A stretch of DNA of 64,000 nucleotides from Flavicella sediminum (GTDB lineage Bacteria; Bacteroidota; Bacteroidia; Flavobacteriales; Flavobacteriaceae), in assembly GCF_006381105.1 (NCBI RefSeq), contig NZ_VDET01000008.1, positions 248,001 through 312,000 on the forward strand, given 5' to 3'. This document shows, piece after piece, positions 49,984-59,191 of the stretch. The first letter of the stretch is position 1. The number at the start of each line of letters is the position of its first letter. The notes under the pieces are model-generated. The model was not told the DNA's origin and searched no databases. It saw only the letters and a list, made by a program, of their open reading frames with translations. Both the position numbers and the translations under genes were made by a program.

Positions 49984-52278
49984 TTATTCCTTATGAATAC
50001 TAATTACCACTGCTTTAGAGGCTGGTGTGTTGCTAATTCTTGCTTTGCTATTGATAGGCACTAAAACGTTGGTCTCAGGAAAATAAGTTGCCGTACATTT
50101 TCTTGGAATGTCGTAAGAAATCACTAAGAATTTATGGGCATGTCTTTTTTCTCCTTTAAAATGACTGGTTAACGTAACCAAATCTTTTTCTTGAAGTTGA
50201 AATTCTTTCATGTCCTCAGGATTCATAAGTACAACTCTTCTTTCATTTAAAATTCCTCTATAACGATCATCTAATCCATAAATAGTGGTATTGTATTGAT
50301 CGTGCGTTCGTATGGTCATCATTAAAAACTGATCCTTTTCTAAAAGAAGATCAGAAGTCTGGTTGATTGAAAAATTGGCTTTACCGGTATGTGTCACACT
50401 GAAATTATTTTCGCGTGCATTGTTTGGTAAATAAAATCCGCCAGGTTTTCTTACTCGGACATTGTAATTGTCAAAACCAGGAATTGTTTTTTCTATAGCA
50501 TTTCTGATCAAGTCGTAATTGGAAGCGAGTTGCAACCAATTTGTAGAACAATTTTTTAAGGTTGCCGTAGCTATGCCAGCTACAATTGCCGTTTCACTTT
50601 TTAAGTATTCAGACAAAGGAGAAAGGTGTCCTTTCGATTTAGAAACAACGCCCATCGAATTTTCAACCGTCACAAATTGTTCGCCACTTTCTTGAAAATC
50701 TTGTTCCGATCGTCCCAAACAGGGCAAAATCAAAGCTTGTTTTCCGTGTATCAAATGGCTCCTATTTATTTTTGTTGAAATATGAACGGTCAAGTCGCAG
50801 TTGCGTAAAGCCTCTGCCGTAAATTCTGTATCTGGTGTTGCCGAAATAAAATTTCCTCCCATCCCTAAGAAAAATTTTGCTTTCTTATCGTGCATGGCTT
50901 GTATGGCTTCTACCACATCATAACCATGGTGTTTTGGTGCGTTAAAATGAAATTCTTGTTCTAGTTTGTCTAAAAAGGCAGCTTGCGGTTTTTCCCAAAT
51001 TCCCATAGTTCGGTCTCCTTGTACATTGGAATGTCCACGAACCGGACAAGTTCCTGCTCCTTGTTTACCAATACTTCCTTTTAATAAAAGTAAATTGACA
51101 ACCTCACGAATATTGTCTACACCATTTTTGTGTTGTGTAAGTCCCATTGCCCAACAAATAATGATTTTTTTATTTTGTGCAATCATTTCTGCGGCTGCTT
51201 CAATTTGAGTTTTTGATACTCCCGTTTGAGCAATTAATTCGTCTAAATTATAATTGTCTATATCATCTATAAAAGCATCAAATCCTTGTGTTTTTTCTTT
51301 GATAAAATGATGATCGAAAACCGTACCTGGATTTTTGTTTTCTTTTTGTTTTAGTAAAATTAGGATAGCTTTTAGCAAAGCAACATCTCCATTAATTTTA
51401 ACTTGTAAAAATAAATCGGTTAAATTAATACCAGACCCCAACCATGTAAACGGATTTTGCGGATCTTTAAAATTAACCAATCCAACTTCCTTAAGCGGAT
51501 TGATACTTATTATTTTTCCACCATTCTTTTTTGTTCCTTCCAAAGCAGAAAGCATACGTGGATGATTGGTACCTGGATTTTGTCCCATCACTATAACCAA
51601 ATCTGCATGGTTAAAATCATCTAGCGTTACAGAGCCTTTTCCAATTCCTAAGGTTTCAGAAAGTGCAGCACCACTAGATTCATGGCACATATTAGAACAA
51701 TCGGGTAAGTTGTTGGTTCCGTATTGTCTTACAAATAATTGGTATAAATAAGCGGCTTCGTTACTTGTTCTTCCTGAAGTATAAAAAATAGCTTCATTTG
51801 GCGAGGCAAGTTTGTTTAAAGAGGTTGCAATAAGTTCAAATGCTTGTTCCCATTTTATTTCTTCGTAATGCGTAGCGCCTTCTTTTAAAAACATTGGGTG
51901 AGTAACTCTTCCTTTTTTTCCTAATTCATAATCCGACAAAGCGCCTAATTCTTGTATAGAATGTGTTGCGAAAAAAATTGGAGAAACACGTTGCTTTGTA
52001 GCTTCTTCTGCAATGGCTTTGGCACCATTTTCACAGTATTCTGCTAAAAAAGCTCTTTTTTCATCCGGATCTGGCCAAGCACAACCCGGACAATCAAAAC
52101 CATCTTTTTGATTTATTTTAGAAAGCAAGCCAATACCCTTAATTAAGCCAACTTCGTTTTTTATATGGGTTAAAGCCGATTTTATAGCGGTGGGACCTAC
52201 AGATGTTTTTGGAACTTCCGTCAGTTTAATTCCGGTTAGTTTTTCTGGAGGTTGTGCAATGGTATTTTTATTTTTCAT
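49984..52278 (-). CDS. FdhF/YdeP-type molybdopterin oxidoreductase
   Basis: 764 residues from the ATG at 52278. Upstream in-frame ATGs at 52326 and 52293 overlap the fdhD 3' end. CPGCAWPDPDEKRAF is the YdeP-type N-terminal motif, followed by FYTSGRTSNEAAYLYQLFVR, CHESSGAALSETLGIGKGSV and VIVMGQNPGTNHPRML. The canonical four-cysteine Fe-S cluster motif of formate dehydrogenase H is not evident at the N-terminus. The C-terminal molybdopterin dinucleotide domain (MTIRTHDQYNTTIYGLDDRYRG, shown in part) is present. It is an anaerobic-type oxidoreductase whose physiological substrate is uncertain. It follows fdhD. Confidence 0.85.
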   Translation of the reverse strand: MKNKNTIAQPPEKLTGIKLTEVPKTSVGPTAIKSALTHIKNEVGLIKGIGLLSKINQKDGFDCPGCAWPDPDEKRAFLAEYCENGAKAIAEEATKQRVSPIFFATHSIQELGALSDYELGKKGRVTHPMFLKEGATHYEEIKWEQAFELIATSLNKLASPNEAIFYTSGRTSNEAAYLYQLFVRQYGTNNLPDCSNMCHESSGAALSETLGIGKGSVTLDDFNHADLVIVMGQNPGTNHPRMLSALEGTKKNGGKIISINPLKEVGLVNFKDPQNPFTWLGSGINLTDLFLQVKINGDVALLKAILILLKQKENKNPGTVFDHHFIKEKTQGFDAFIDDIDNYNLDELIAQTGVSKTQIEAAAEMIAQNKKIIICWAMGLTQHKNGVDNIREVVNLLLLKGSIGKQGAGTCPVRGHSNVQGDRTMGIWEKPQAAFLDKLEQEFHFNAPKHHGYDVVEAIQAMHDKKAKFFLGMGGNFISATPDTEFTAEALRNCDLTVHISTKINRSHLIHGKQALILPCLGRSEQDFQESGEQFVTVENSMGVVSKSKGHLSPLSEYLKSETAIVAGIATATLKNCSTNWLQLASNYDLIRNAIEKTIPGFDNYNVRVRKPGGFYLPNNARENNFSVTHTGKANFSINQTSDLLLEKDQFLMMTIRTHDQYNTTIYGLDDRYRGILNERRVVLMNPEDMKEFQLQEKDLVTLTSHFKGEKRHAHKFLVISYDIPRKCTATYFPETNVLVPINSKARISNTPASKAVVISIHKE

Positions 52279-52282
52279 AAAA

Positions 52283-53074
52283 TTAAATGACATTTTCTGG
52301 GTGAGCGTAAATGGTTGCTTTTCCATTTCTAGAAAAACCGATTAGACAAATTCCAAATTCTTTAGCATAATCTACCGCTAGAGATGAACAGGCAGATACC
52401 GCTACAATGGTGCTTATTTTGGCAAAGAAAGCTTTGGTAATTATTTCATAAGAAACACGTCCGCTGACCAACATAAATTTAGCACTTTTTAAATTATTTG
52501 TAGCCAATAAATTGCCAATACATTTGTCTACTGCATTGTGTCGACCAATGTCTTCTTTGAGTGTTAAAAAATTGTAGTTTTTATCAAAAAGAACTGCGGC
52601 GTGAGAACCACCGGTTAAGTCGAAAGTACGTTGTTTTGACCGCATTATTTCAAACAAAAAAGGAAGTTGTTTTATGTCCAACTTGTTTTTGTTTTTTAAG
52701 GACGGTTTGGCTGTGTTAAAATCTTCAAGTTCTTGTTTTCCGCAAATTCCACATGAAGAAACAGAGAGTAAGGATCGTTTGTTTAAATAGCCTTTCCCAA
52801 GTTTTTTTTCTGAAATTGTAGCGTTTATTTTAGAAAAACCGTTGTCCTTGTTTTCTATTAGGTTCAGTTGTATTTCTGAAGGATCTTTGTAAATATCTTC
52901 TGCAAATAACAAACCACGAACCAAATCCTCGTCATTGCCAGGCGTTCGCATAACAACTGTAAATGGCTTGTTGTTAATTTGTATTTCCAAAGGCGCTTCA
53001 ACAACTAGAAAATCATCGGTAACAGTCGATTTTTGTTCTTGTTTTTTTAGACCTTTATAAAGTGACGTTTGCAT
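52283..53074 (-). CDS. fdhD: Formate dehydrogenase accessory sulfurtransferase
   Basis: 263 residues. The redox-active SSCGICGKQ (Cys-x-x-Cys) near residue 110, TGGSHAAVLFD, KEDIGRHNAVDKCIGN and SGRVSYEIITKA are diagnostic of FdhD. It transfers sulfur to the molybdenum cofactor of formate dehydrogenase-like enzymes. It is directly upstream of the FdhF-like gene, which it presumably activates. A good -7 box lies upstream. Confidence 0.93.
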   Translation of the reverse strand: MQTSLYKGLKKQEQKSTVTDDFLVVEAPLEIQINNKPFTVVMRTPGNDEDLVRGLLFAEDIYKDPSEIQLNLIENKDNGFSKINATISEKKLGKGYLNKRSLLSVSSCGICGKQELEDFNTAKPSLKNKNKLDIKQLPFLFEIMRSKQRTFDLTGGSHAAVLFDKNYNFLTLKEDIGRHNAVDKCIGNLLATNNLKSAKFMLVSGRVSYEIITKAFFAKISTIVAVSACSSLAVDYAKEFGICLIGFSRNGKATIYAHPENVI

Positions 53075-53091
53075 CAGTAGGGTTTAGTATA

Positions 53092-53099
53092 CAAACATA
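53092..53099 (-). promoter_or_regulatory. -7 box TATGTTTG of the fdhD operon
   Basis: An exact TAnnTTTG match on the minus strand, 18 nt upstream of the fdhD ATG at 53074. No convincing -33 TTG was seen at the usual distance. Confidence 0.5.
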
Positions 53100-53184
53100 A
53101 AGAATAAAAAGCAGAGTGTATGAACGTTATTTTGAGCGATTGTTTATCTATTTTGACTTTTGATTGGCTGCTTTTTTAAGATAA

Positions 53185-53216
53185 AAAAAGCCTTAAAATT
53201 AATTTTTAAGGCTTTT
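53185..53216 (-). terminator. Terminator after the thioesterase gene
   Basis: AAAAGCCTTAAAA pairs with TTTTAAGGCTTTT. On the minus strand a run of seven T follows. Confidence 0.88.
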
Positions 53217-53234
53217 GTATAATTACGTTTTGGT

Positions 53235-53789
53235 TTAATCATCTGTTAGGTCGATAACCACATTGTGTTTTTTGACTTCTTCTTTGTAGTTTTCATAAGA
53301 GAATTCATCTTTGTGAAAACTTAATTTTCTTTTTTTCTTCATTTCCAAACGGTCTAAAGAACGAATAAAACGACGAACCCCTTCTTTACTTGTTAGTTTA
53401 AGTTTTGGAACGGGCGCATTGGTTCCATCATCATTTTTAGCAACCATTAAAAAGTACGAGGAGTTACAATGTTTGATTTCTCCTGTTTTAATGTTTTCTG
53501 AAGTCACTCTAATTCCAACGGTCATAGAGGTTCTTCCTACATAATTGACACGTGCTTTTAAGGTTAGTAATTCTCCTACTTCTACAGGGTTCAAAAAATC
53601 TACAGTATTAATAGAAGCTGTTACGCAGTATTTTCCTGAGTATTTGGAACTACAAGCAAATGCTATCTGGTCCATTAAATTTAAGATGTACCCTCCGTGA
53701 ATTTTTCCACTAAAATTAGAGTTAGCTGGAAGCATCAATTCTGTAATAGAAACAGAAGATTCTTTTGATGTTTTAATAAGTTGTGACAT
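53235..53789 (-). CDS. Acyl-CoA thioesterase (hotdog fold)
   Basis: 184 residues from the ATG at 53789; the ATG at 53801 adds four residues. LPANSNFSGKIHGGYILNLMDQIAFACSSKY (shown in part: GKIHGGYILNLMDQIA) contains the conserved Asp of YciA/BACH-type acyl-CoA thioesterases. VDFLNPVEVGELLTLKARV is the second conserved strand. It hydrolyses acyl-CoA in the cytoplasm. A lysine-rich C-terminal extension of about 50 residues follows the hotdog domain. Monocistronic, with its own promoter and terminator. Confidence 0.88.
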   Translation of the reverse strand: MSQLIKTSKESSVSITELMLPANSNFSGKIHGGYILNLMDQIAFACSSKYSGKYCVTASINTVDFLNPVEVGELLTLKARVNYVGRTSMTVGIRVTSENIKTGEIKHCNSSYFLMVAKNDDGTNAPVPKLKLTSKEGVRRFIRSLDRLEMKKKRKLSFHKDEFSYENYKEEVKKHNVVIDLTDD

Positions 53790-53811
53790 GATGTAGTTCA
53801 ATTGTGTACGG

Positions 53812-53819
53812 CAAATTTA
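53812..53819 (-). promoter_or_regulatory. -7 box TAAATTTG of the thioesterase gene
   Basis: Exact TAnnTTTG on the minus strand, 23 nt upstream of the chosen ATG at 53789. Confidence 0.5.
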
Positions 53820-53954
53820 CTACTTTTTTCAAAAGAAATACTTTTATAATTTCAATGTCAAGTTACTTCTGTGAGTTTGAGAAATATCGTCTACTTAATT
53901 TGTTTGAATCCTATTTAGAGTACTGTGATTTTGAGAATTTGAACAATTTGCACT

Positions 53955-55133
53955 TTATGCTTTTTCGCAAAACAATACTATTTTCTGATTCTCTAGGTTG
54001 GTTGTGAAAAATAAGTACAGATTTCCACCGTCTTTAATTTTGGTTTTTTTTCTGATTTGAGCAACCGTTTCTGGAAAATTACGCGTAGTGATATTTGCTT
54101 TTTTATCAGGTATTAATTTGGCTAGTTTCTTTTTGTCAAAAGGTACTACTTGATTGATTTTAAAAGTCCTTCCTGGAAAGTTTTTTACGATCTCACTAGA
54201 GGTGTATAGATGCGAGTGCTGCTGTAGTTTGTCCAGTTGTAGCTGCGCACTAATTTCTTGAAAAGCGCCTGCCTTCATGATGGCCGCATTGGGTTCGTAT
54301 ACATATTTTTTTGGAAGTGCGTAGCTAGCAACTTCTTCATTTTTATACTGGGTAGAAAAATATTGATTTTCAGTTTTTTGGAGGTTGACTGTTTTGATAT
54401 GAATTTCACCCGCGTATTCTTTTTCTAATAAGAAGAGTAATTCCTTTACTTCATTTTGGACTGCGATGACATGAATTTCTTTGACATATGTCAATTCATT
54501 AATGGTACTTGTAATATCTAAAATAGGCGAATTTTTAATCAATAACTGGTCGCTATGCGCGAAAAGGAAATCGATGTTATCTGGAACATTCGGAAGGCAA
54601 TCTTCTAACAAAAAAACTTTTCCCTTAGTGTCATTTCTACGGGAAGGATCGATATAAATCCAATCAAACTTTTGTTGAAGCTTTTTTATATAGTCAAGAC
54701 TATCACCTACATGATTTTTTATATTTTCAATTCCAAATTGCTGTTGATTGTGAACCACCAATTCTGATAATTCCTCGTTGAGCTCGCAGTGGGTGACTTC
54801 TTTTATTTTTTTTGAAAAGTAAAAACTGTCAATACCAAAACCACCTGTAGCGTCTAATAAGCTGTTTCCACATACTAAAGCTGCTTTGTAGTTGGCTGTT
54901 AATTCTGATGAGGTTTGTTCTAAATTTAATTTTGGAGGATATACAATATTTTGCGTGCCAAACCAAAGTGGTAATTTTTTAGCACACTTGTTTTTGCCTT
55001 CAATTTGTTGTGCCAATTCTTGTGTAGAAACCGTTTCAAAAGGACTTCCTTTTAAAATTAGTTTGGTAAGGTTCTCGTTCAAATTTTGCTCAATAAAATC
55101 TTGAACCTCTTGATTTAGAATATTTTTATTCAC
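53955..55133 (-). CDS. SAM-dependent methyltransferase with THUMP-like domain
   Basis: 392 residues. SAM-binding LLDATGGFGIDSFYFS near residue 93 and DWIYIDPSRRNDTKGKVF, where DPSRR replaces the usual DPPY, place it in the class I methyltransferase family that carries THUMP-like and ferredoxin-like C-terminal domains in Bacteroidota (type PG1098). An RNA substrate is likely by analogy. It starts 4 nt after the AI-2E family gene on the same strand, so the two are probably co-transcribed. Confidence 0.82.
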   Translation of the reverse strand: MNKNILNQEVQDFIEQNLNENLTKLILKGSPFETVSTQELAQQIEGKNKCAKKLPLWFGTQNIVYPPKLNLEQTSSELTANYKAALVCGNSLLDATGGFGIDSFYFSKKIKEVTHCELNEELSELVVHNQQQFGIENIKNHVGDSLDYIKKLQQKFDWIYIDPSRRNDTKGKVFLLEDCLPNVPDNIDFLFAHSDQLLIKNSPILDITSTINELTYVKEIHVIAVQNEVKELLFLLEKEYAGEIHIKTVNLQKTENQYFSTQYKNEEVASYALPKKYVYEPNAAIMKAGAFQEISAQLQLDKLQQHSHLYTSSEIVKNFPGRTFKINQVVPFDKKKLAKLIPDKKANITTRNFPETVAQIRKKTKIKDGGNLYLFFTTNLENQKIVLFCEKA

Positions 55134-55137
55134 CTGG

Positions 55138-56220
55138 CTATAAATCTTTAGTCAATGATTTAACTACTTTGTTATCCGATAAAAATTCTTTTAAAATAAC
55201 TTTTATGGCAGTGTAGGTAGGAACTGCCACAACCATACCCATAACGCCAAAAAGAATTCCGCCAATAATAATGACCAAGAAAATTTCTAAGGGATGAGAT
55301 TTTACGCTTTTGGAAAATATAATGGGCTGACTTAAAAAATTATCAATCAACTGTGCAATAATATACCCGGTCATAACATATAATGTAGTAGGGACTATTT
55401 CTGTTTGAAAGTTGAGTCCAATATTTTCTGTCATGGTTAACACCAGCATTAAGAAACCACCAATTAATGGGCCTATATAAGGAATCAAATTTAAGATGGC
55501 ACATAAAAATGCAATGACCAAAGCATTTTCAATTCCGAAGATGAGTAAAACGGTGGTGTAAATAACAAACAAAATAGTGATTTGAAAAACCAATCCAATA
55601 AAATATCTCGACAATAATTCTTTGATAGTTTCAAAAGATTTTTCCATTCTTTTTGCTTTGGAATCTGGAATTAGTGTAAACATTCCGTTGTGCATTAATT
55701 GCGTGTCTTTCATAAAGAAAAAGGTAATAAATAGCACAGAAAATAAGCCCATACTTAAAGAACCAATTCCGCCTAAAATAGTATTGAATAAATTGGGAAT
55801 ATTTTTAAAATTTCCCATCAAGTCTAAATTTTTAAACTGATCAAACAAGTCAATACCCTTGTCTAAAAAATAAAGATTTACTTGTTGAAATAATACCTCA
55901 ATATCGTGTTTGAATTCAGCGGTATTTAGTAGCGATAAATTTTCTCCTTGCTTTAATATAAGCGGTACAAACATACTTGTTAGCCCAACCAATGACAATA
56001 TAAATAACGACATGGTGAAAATGACGGCAATGGTATTTGGCAGTTTTAGTTTTCTTTTTAAAAACCGTATGATCGGTCGTGCTATTAAGGCAAAAACAGC
56101 AGCAATGGCCACATATATTAACACCGATTTGATAAGAAATAGAAAATAGAGAGCAGCCAAACTACCGGTTATGATAAGAAGGGCTCTAATAATTCCGTTG
56201 GCAAGAGTTTTTGAATTCAT
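55138..56220 (-). CDS. AI-2E family transporter-like membrane protein
   Basis: 360 residues with about seven membrane helices. The C-terminal blocks FLCAILNLIPYIGPLIGGFLM and ILFGVMGMVVAVPTYTAIKVI are hallmarks of the AI-2E/UPF0118 family. These proteins are permeases of varied or unknown substrate, and export of autoinducer-2 should not be assumed. It is sandwiched between a metallophosphoesterase and a methyltransferase gene on one strand with gaps of 7 and 4 nt. Confidence 0.88.
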   Translation of the reverse strand: MNSKTLANGIIRALLIITGSLAALYFLFLIKSVLIYVAIAAVFALIARPIIRFLKRKLKLPNTIAVIFTMSLFILSLVGLTSMFVPLILKQGENLSLLNTAEFKHDIEVLFQQVNLYFLDKGIDLFDQFKNLDLMGNFKNIPNLFNTILGGIGSLSMGLFSVLFITFFFMKDTQLMHNGMFTLIPDSKAKRMEKSFETIKELLSRYFIGLVFQITILFVIYTTVLLIFGIENALVIAFLCAILNLIPYIGPLIGGFLMLVLTMTENIGLNFQTEIVPTTLYVMTGYIIAQLIDNFLSQPIIFSKSVKSHPLEIFLVIIIGGILFGVMGMVVAVPTYTAIKVILKEFLSDNKVVKSLTKDL

Positions 56221-56227
56221 AGCTTAT

Positions 56228-57454
56228 TTATTTTTTTATAACCACAACGGCACCGTTTGAAGGTGTCCAAATTTTTAAGTCTTTAGGAATGCTGAAAGTC
56301 TTTTTATTCGAATTTTCTTTTAAGTCCATCGCATTGTCAACCAACAAGGTTCGGCATTCAATTTTTTTAGGGCTTACAAAAATCCATTTTATTTGGTTGA
56401 ATTTACCTGAATCTCGTGTCCAAGGTTTGTTGTCGTCGTTTTCTCTAATAGGAGCCCCCCAGCAACCTTCACCTACATAAGTAGTTCCGTTTTTGTCTTT
56501 AATAAAACCTTCTGAACTTCCTTTTTGTGTGCTAGGTTTTATAGGCCACGTCGTTTTTACCGTGTGTGCATCACATTCAACTACCAGCTTTACTTCATGG
56601 TCGTAAAATAATTGTGCCCAATTGCTGTATTGTTTGTTTCCTTCTTTTTTTCTAGAAACATGAGGGCGCATTGGTTTGTGGTATTGAGCCGTTTTCCAAA
56701 TAACACTTTCATGTTTTGCTAAATCTTTTTTAAGCCATTCGGTTTGGTTTCCTTCAATGGCAATTTCACTATTTAAGGTATAGGTTCTTACTAAATTATT
56801 CCCAAAAGTTAGGGCGTAGTAAATATCTTTATGAGGAGTGTCAAACAAATTATAAATGGACGTATTTGCTTTTTCATGGTTTCCTCTAGTGGCAACAATC
56901 GGATACATTCTTCCATCTTTTGAAGTTGTTAATTGCCAGTCGTCAAACCATAAATTCCATTGTGGCGCATTGTCGGCAGCGGTCATATCACCACCAAATA
57001 ATACCGCATGTGGTTTTAATTTAGCCACCAAGGTATTGGCTTGTTGTCTTGGTAGTCTATTGTTTCTAGAGTCGCCACCGGCTAAAAAAGACAGTTTTGT
57101 GTTTTTGTTTGGTGCCGTTTTAAACCAAAAACGTTTGCTCGTTCCTTCGCTGTCATTAATAACAAAAAAATAAGCGGTATCTGGCTTTAAATTTTCCAAA
57201 CGTACAAAATGATTGTTCATTTCTTTAAAGGCAATAATTCTATCTGGTTTTTGTTGGTTTTGGTATTTTTTATAATCGTTGCCATGGTCTTTCTCTCCAA
57301 AATAAACTTCAGGATTTGTTCCTGAAATTTGATTCCAACCAATAACGATAGAAGTGGCAGGATTGCTTCGTAGACTTAATCTGTATTTATCAGTTTTTGC
57401 CCAAGTAATATTTGTAATCAATAGTATTATTGCGGAAAATAAGAAGTTTTTCAT
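56228..57454 (-). CDS. Secreted metallophosphoesterase, purple acid phosphatase-like
   Basis: 408 residues with a signal peptide (FLFSAIILLITNITWA). An N-terminal fibronectin-III-like domain (to about 120) is followed by a calcineurin-like phosphoesterase domain. The metal ligands are in GGDSRNNR, FGGDMTAAD, TRGNHEKA, AQYHKPM and VVECDAHT. The arrangement matches purple acid phosphatase-like enzymes of Bacteroidota, acting on phosphomonoesters in the periplasm or outside. It is the first gene of a likely three-gene transcript with the AI-2E and methyltransferase genes. Confidence 0.85.
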   Translation of the reverse strand: MKNFLFSAIILLITNITWAKTDKYRLSLRSNPATSIVIGWNQISGTNPEVYFGEKDHGNDYKKYQNQQKPDRIIAFKEMNNHFVRLENLKPDTAYFFVINDSEGTSKRFWFKTAPNKNTKLSFLAGGDSRNNRLPRQQANTLVAKLKPHAVLFGGDMTAADNAPQWNLWFDDWQLTTSKDGRMYPIVATRGNHEKANTSIYNLFDTPHKDIYYALTFGNNLVRTYTLNSEIAIEGNQTEWLKKDLAKHESVIWKTAQYHKPMRPHVSRKKEGNKQYSNWAQLFYDHEVKLVVECDAHTVKTTWPIKPSTQKGSSEGFIKDKNGTTYVGEGCWGAPIRENDDNKPWTRDSGKFNQIKWIFVSPKKIECRTLLVDNAMDLKENSNKKTFSIPKDLKIWTPSNGAVVVIKK

Positions 57455-57523
57455 TTGTGAAAGCAGCTATAATTATAAGTTACAATATTAAGCAATTTCT
57501 ATAGAATTAATTGGAGTGCTGTT

Positions 57524-58489
57524 ATGAATACGAATTGTTGGTTAAGGCTTGTTTGGCTTGTGTTTGTTTTGGTTAGGATAATTCTAGTAGTGTCAGTCTT
57601 TTTTAGTAAACTTGTAGCTTTAAAAACCGTGTACATGCAGCTAACTGATTCTAAAAAGACAAGCTATATTTTAACTTTTTCTGTTTGTAGTATTTTTATT
57701 GGACGTGCTTGGCAATTTATTTTTTGGGATGCACCTTATCGCAGTTTTTTTTGGGATGAAGAATTGTTAAAACCGCTCATAGAAAGTTTTTGTTCTATAT
57801 CGTGGTATGCTTATGTTACGAGTTCCAGCACAGATATGTTTATTGATGAGTTGGTTTTTTATACGGGTTTATTGTATGCATTCGCTGCTGTTTCTTGTCT
57901 GTTGCTATTAAAACACAACAAGAAAATATTAAAAGGAATTGTGCTTTTAGGTGGAATTAATTTGGTGCTGCTTTCTTTTTTATTGATGAAAGATAAGTTT
58001 TATGAATGGGCTATGTTTTTTGAACACAGTATTCAGTTTGGCTTGCCCTTTGTTTTTTTATACGCTTTAAAAAGCCAGCCTAAGAATTTACTTACAATAG
58101 CTAAGTTATTGATAGCGGTAGTTTTTGTTTCGCATGGATTGTATGCAGTTGGTTATTATCCAGTGCCTGGGAAGTTTGTAGACATGGTGATTCATGTTTT
58201 TTCTTTTTCAGAAGAGAAGGCTAAACTTTTTTTGTTGGTTGCAGGGGGGCTAGATTTTATATTGGCAATTTTTATTTTTGTACCAAAAGTGGCAAAATAT
58301 GCTTTGAGCTATGCTGTGTTTTGGGGCTTGTTAACTGCCTTTGCAAGAATAGTAACAGGTTTTCAAACAGATTTTATGTGGCAATCCATACATCAAGAAT
58401 TGCACGGAACACTATTTCGTTTGTCGCATGGATTGTTGCCTTTGTTGGCCTTGCTGCTAGAAAATAAAAAAGAAAATACTAGCTCTTAA
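57524..58489 (+). CDS. Multi-pass membrane protein, function unknown
   Basis: 321 residues with about eight to nine hydrophobic helices (for example LVWLVFVLVRIILVVSVFF, ILKGIVLLGGINLVLLSFLL and LLVAGGLDFILAIFIFVP). No domain is recognised. It contains several Trp/Tyr-rich loops (RAWQFIFWDAPYRSFFWDE) and HGLYAVGYYPVPGKF. It diverges from the metallophosphoesterase gene with a 69-nt gap and overlaps the 3' end of the convergent AcpH-like gene by 11 nt. Confidence 0.75.
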   Translation: MNTNCWLRLVWLVFVLVRIILVVSVFFSKLVALKTVYMQLTDSKKTSYILTFSVCSIFIGRAWQFIFWDAPYRSFFWDEELLKPLIESFCSISWYAYVTSSSTDMFIDELVFYTGLLYAFAAVSCLLLLKHNKKILKGIVLLGGINLVLLSFLLMKDKFYEWAMFFEHSIQFGLPFVFLYALKSQPKNLLTIAKLLIAVVFVSHGLYAVGYYPVPGKFVDMVIHVFSFSEEKAKLFLLVAGGLDFILAIFIFVPKVAKYALSYAVFWGLLTAFARIVTGFQTDFMWQSIHQELHGTLFRLSHGLLPLLALLLENKKENTSS

Positions 58490-59054
58490 ATTCTTTAGAA
58501 AAAACGATCAATTCTTTGAAAAACAATTCAAAGTCTTTTTCAAAATCTTCGTAATGTTCTACAAGATCAATTTTGGCTAAATCCATTTGAGAAATTCCTT
58601 TTGTTCTTTTGTTCATACCCCATAATATTTGAGAAATTCCTTCAATACTTCTATAGTTATAGAGCCAGTTCTGTTCTTTCATAAAAGGCAAAAGATACTG
58701 TGTTCTTTCGGGAAGTATTTCGTAATGGTCCTCTAAAAGTTGGTAAGTGTCTTGGGTAAAATTATGTAGCGGAGTAGCGCTGTACTGTTGCCAGTTTTTG
58801 GCTAGAAAATGATCGTAAATTATGTCAATAATTACTGCTTTAAAATGGCGGTATTTTGGGTCTAAGCGTCTTTTACTTTGTTTTACAATAGCATGACTGT
58901 CAGTAAAAGTGTCAATAGCCCTATGGTGAATAATTCCTTTTTGTACGCCTAAAGGCAGGTGTTCATATTTTCGTCCTTTAATGGCATCCGCAATAAAATT
59001 TCCGATTTTACCTTCTACGTTTTTTGCTAAATACAAATGGGCTAAAAAATTCAT
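58479..59054 (-). CDS. Acyl carrier protein phosphodiesterase-like protein
   Basis: 191 residues of the AcpH/DUF479 family. MNFLAHLYLA, GNFIADAIKG, GIIHHRAIDTFTDSH and IIDIIYDHFLAKNW carry the conserved His/Asp residues of this HD-like fold. AcpH removes 4'-phosphopantetheine from acyl carrier protein. Length and motifs are normal. Its 3' end overlaps the convergent membrane-protein gene. Confidence 0.85.
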   Translation of the reverse strand: MNFLAHLYLAKNVEGKIGNFIADAIKGRKYEHLPLGVQKGIIHHRAIDTFTDSHAIVKQSKRRLDPKYRHFKAVIIDIIYDHFLAKNWQQYSATPLHNFTQDTYQLLEDHYEILPERTQYLLPFMKEQNWLYNYRSIEGISQILWGMNKRTKGISQMDLAKIDLVEHYEDFEKDFELFFKELIVFSKEFKS

Positions 59055-59191
59055 TGAGGGAAATTAGGTAAAATATATAGGAGGAACATTATATAAAGAT
59101 TACTTTTTCGTTTATTTTCTAAAGGACGAATATTGAGAGTTGTTTTTGTAGAAAACGCATGGTTTTGTGTTTGAGAGGGGGCTTAGTTTGT

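Noticed and set aside
53804-54007. Open frame of 67 codons between the thioesterase and methyltransferase genes
   Set aside because: It overlaps the 3' end of the methyltransferase on the other strand, contains the thioesterase promoter region, and has no recognisable motif.
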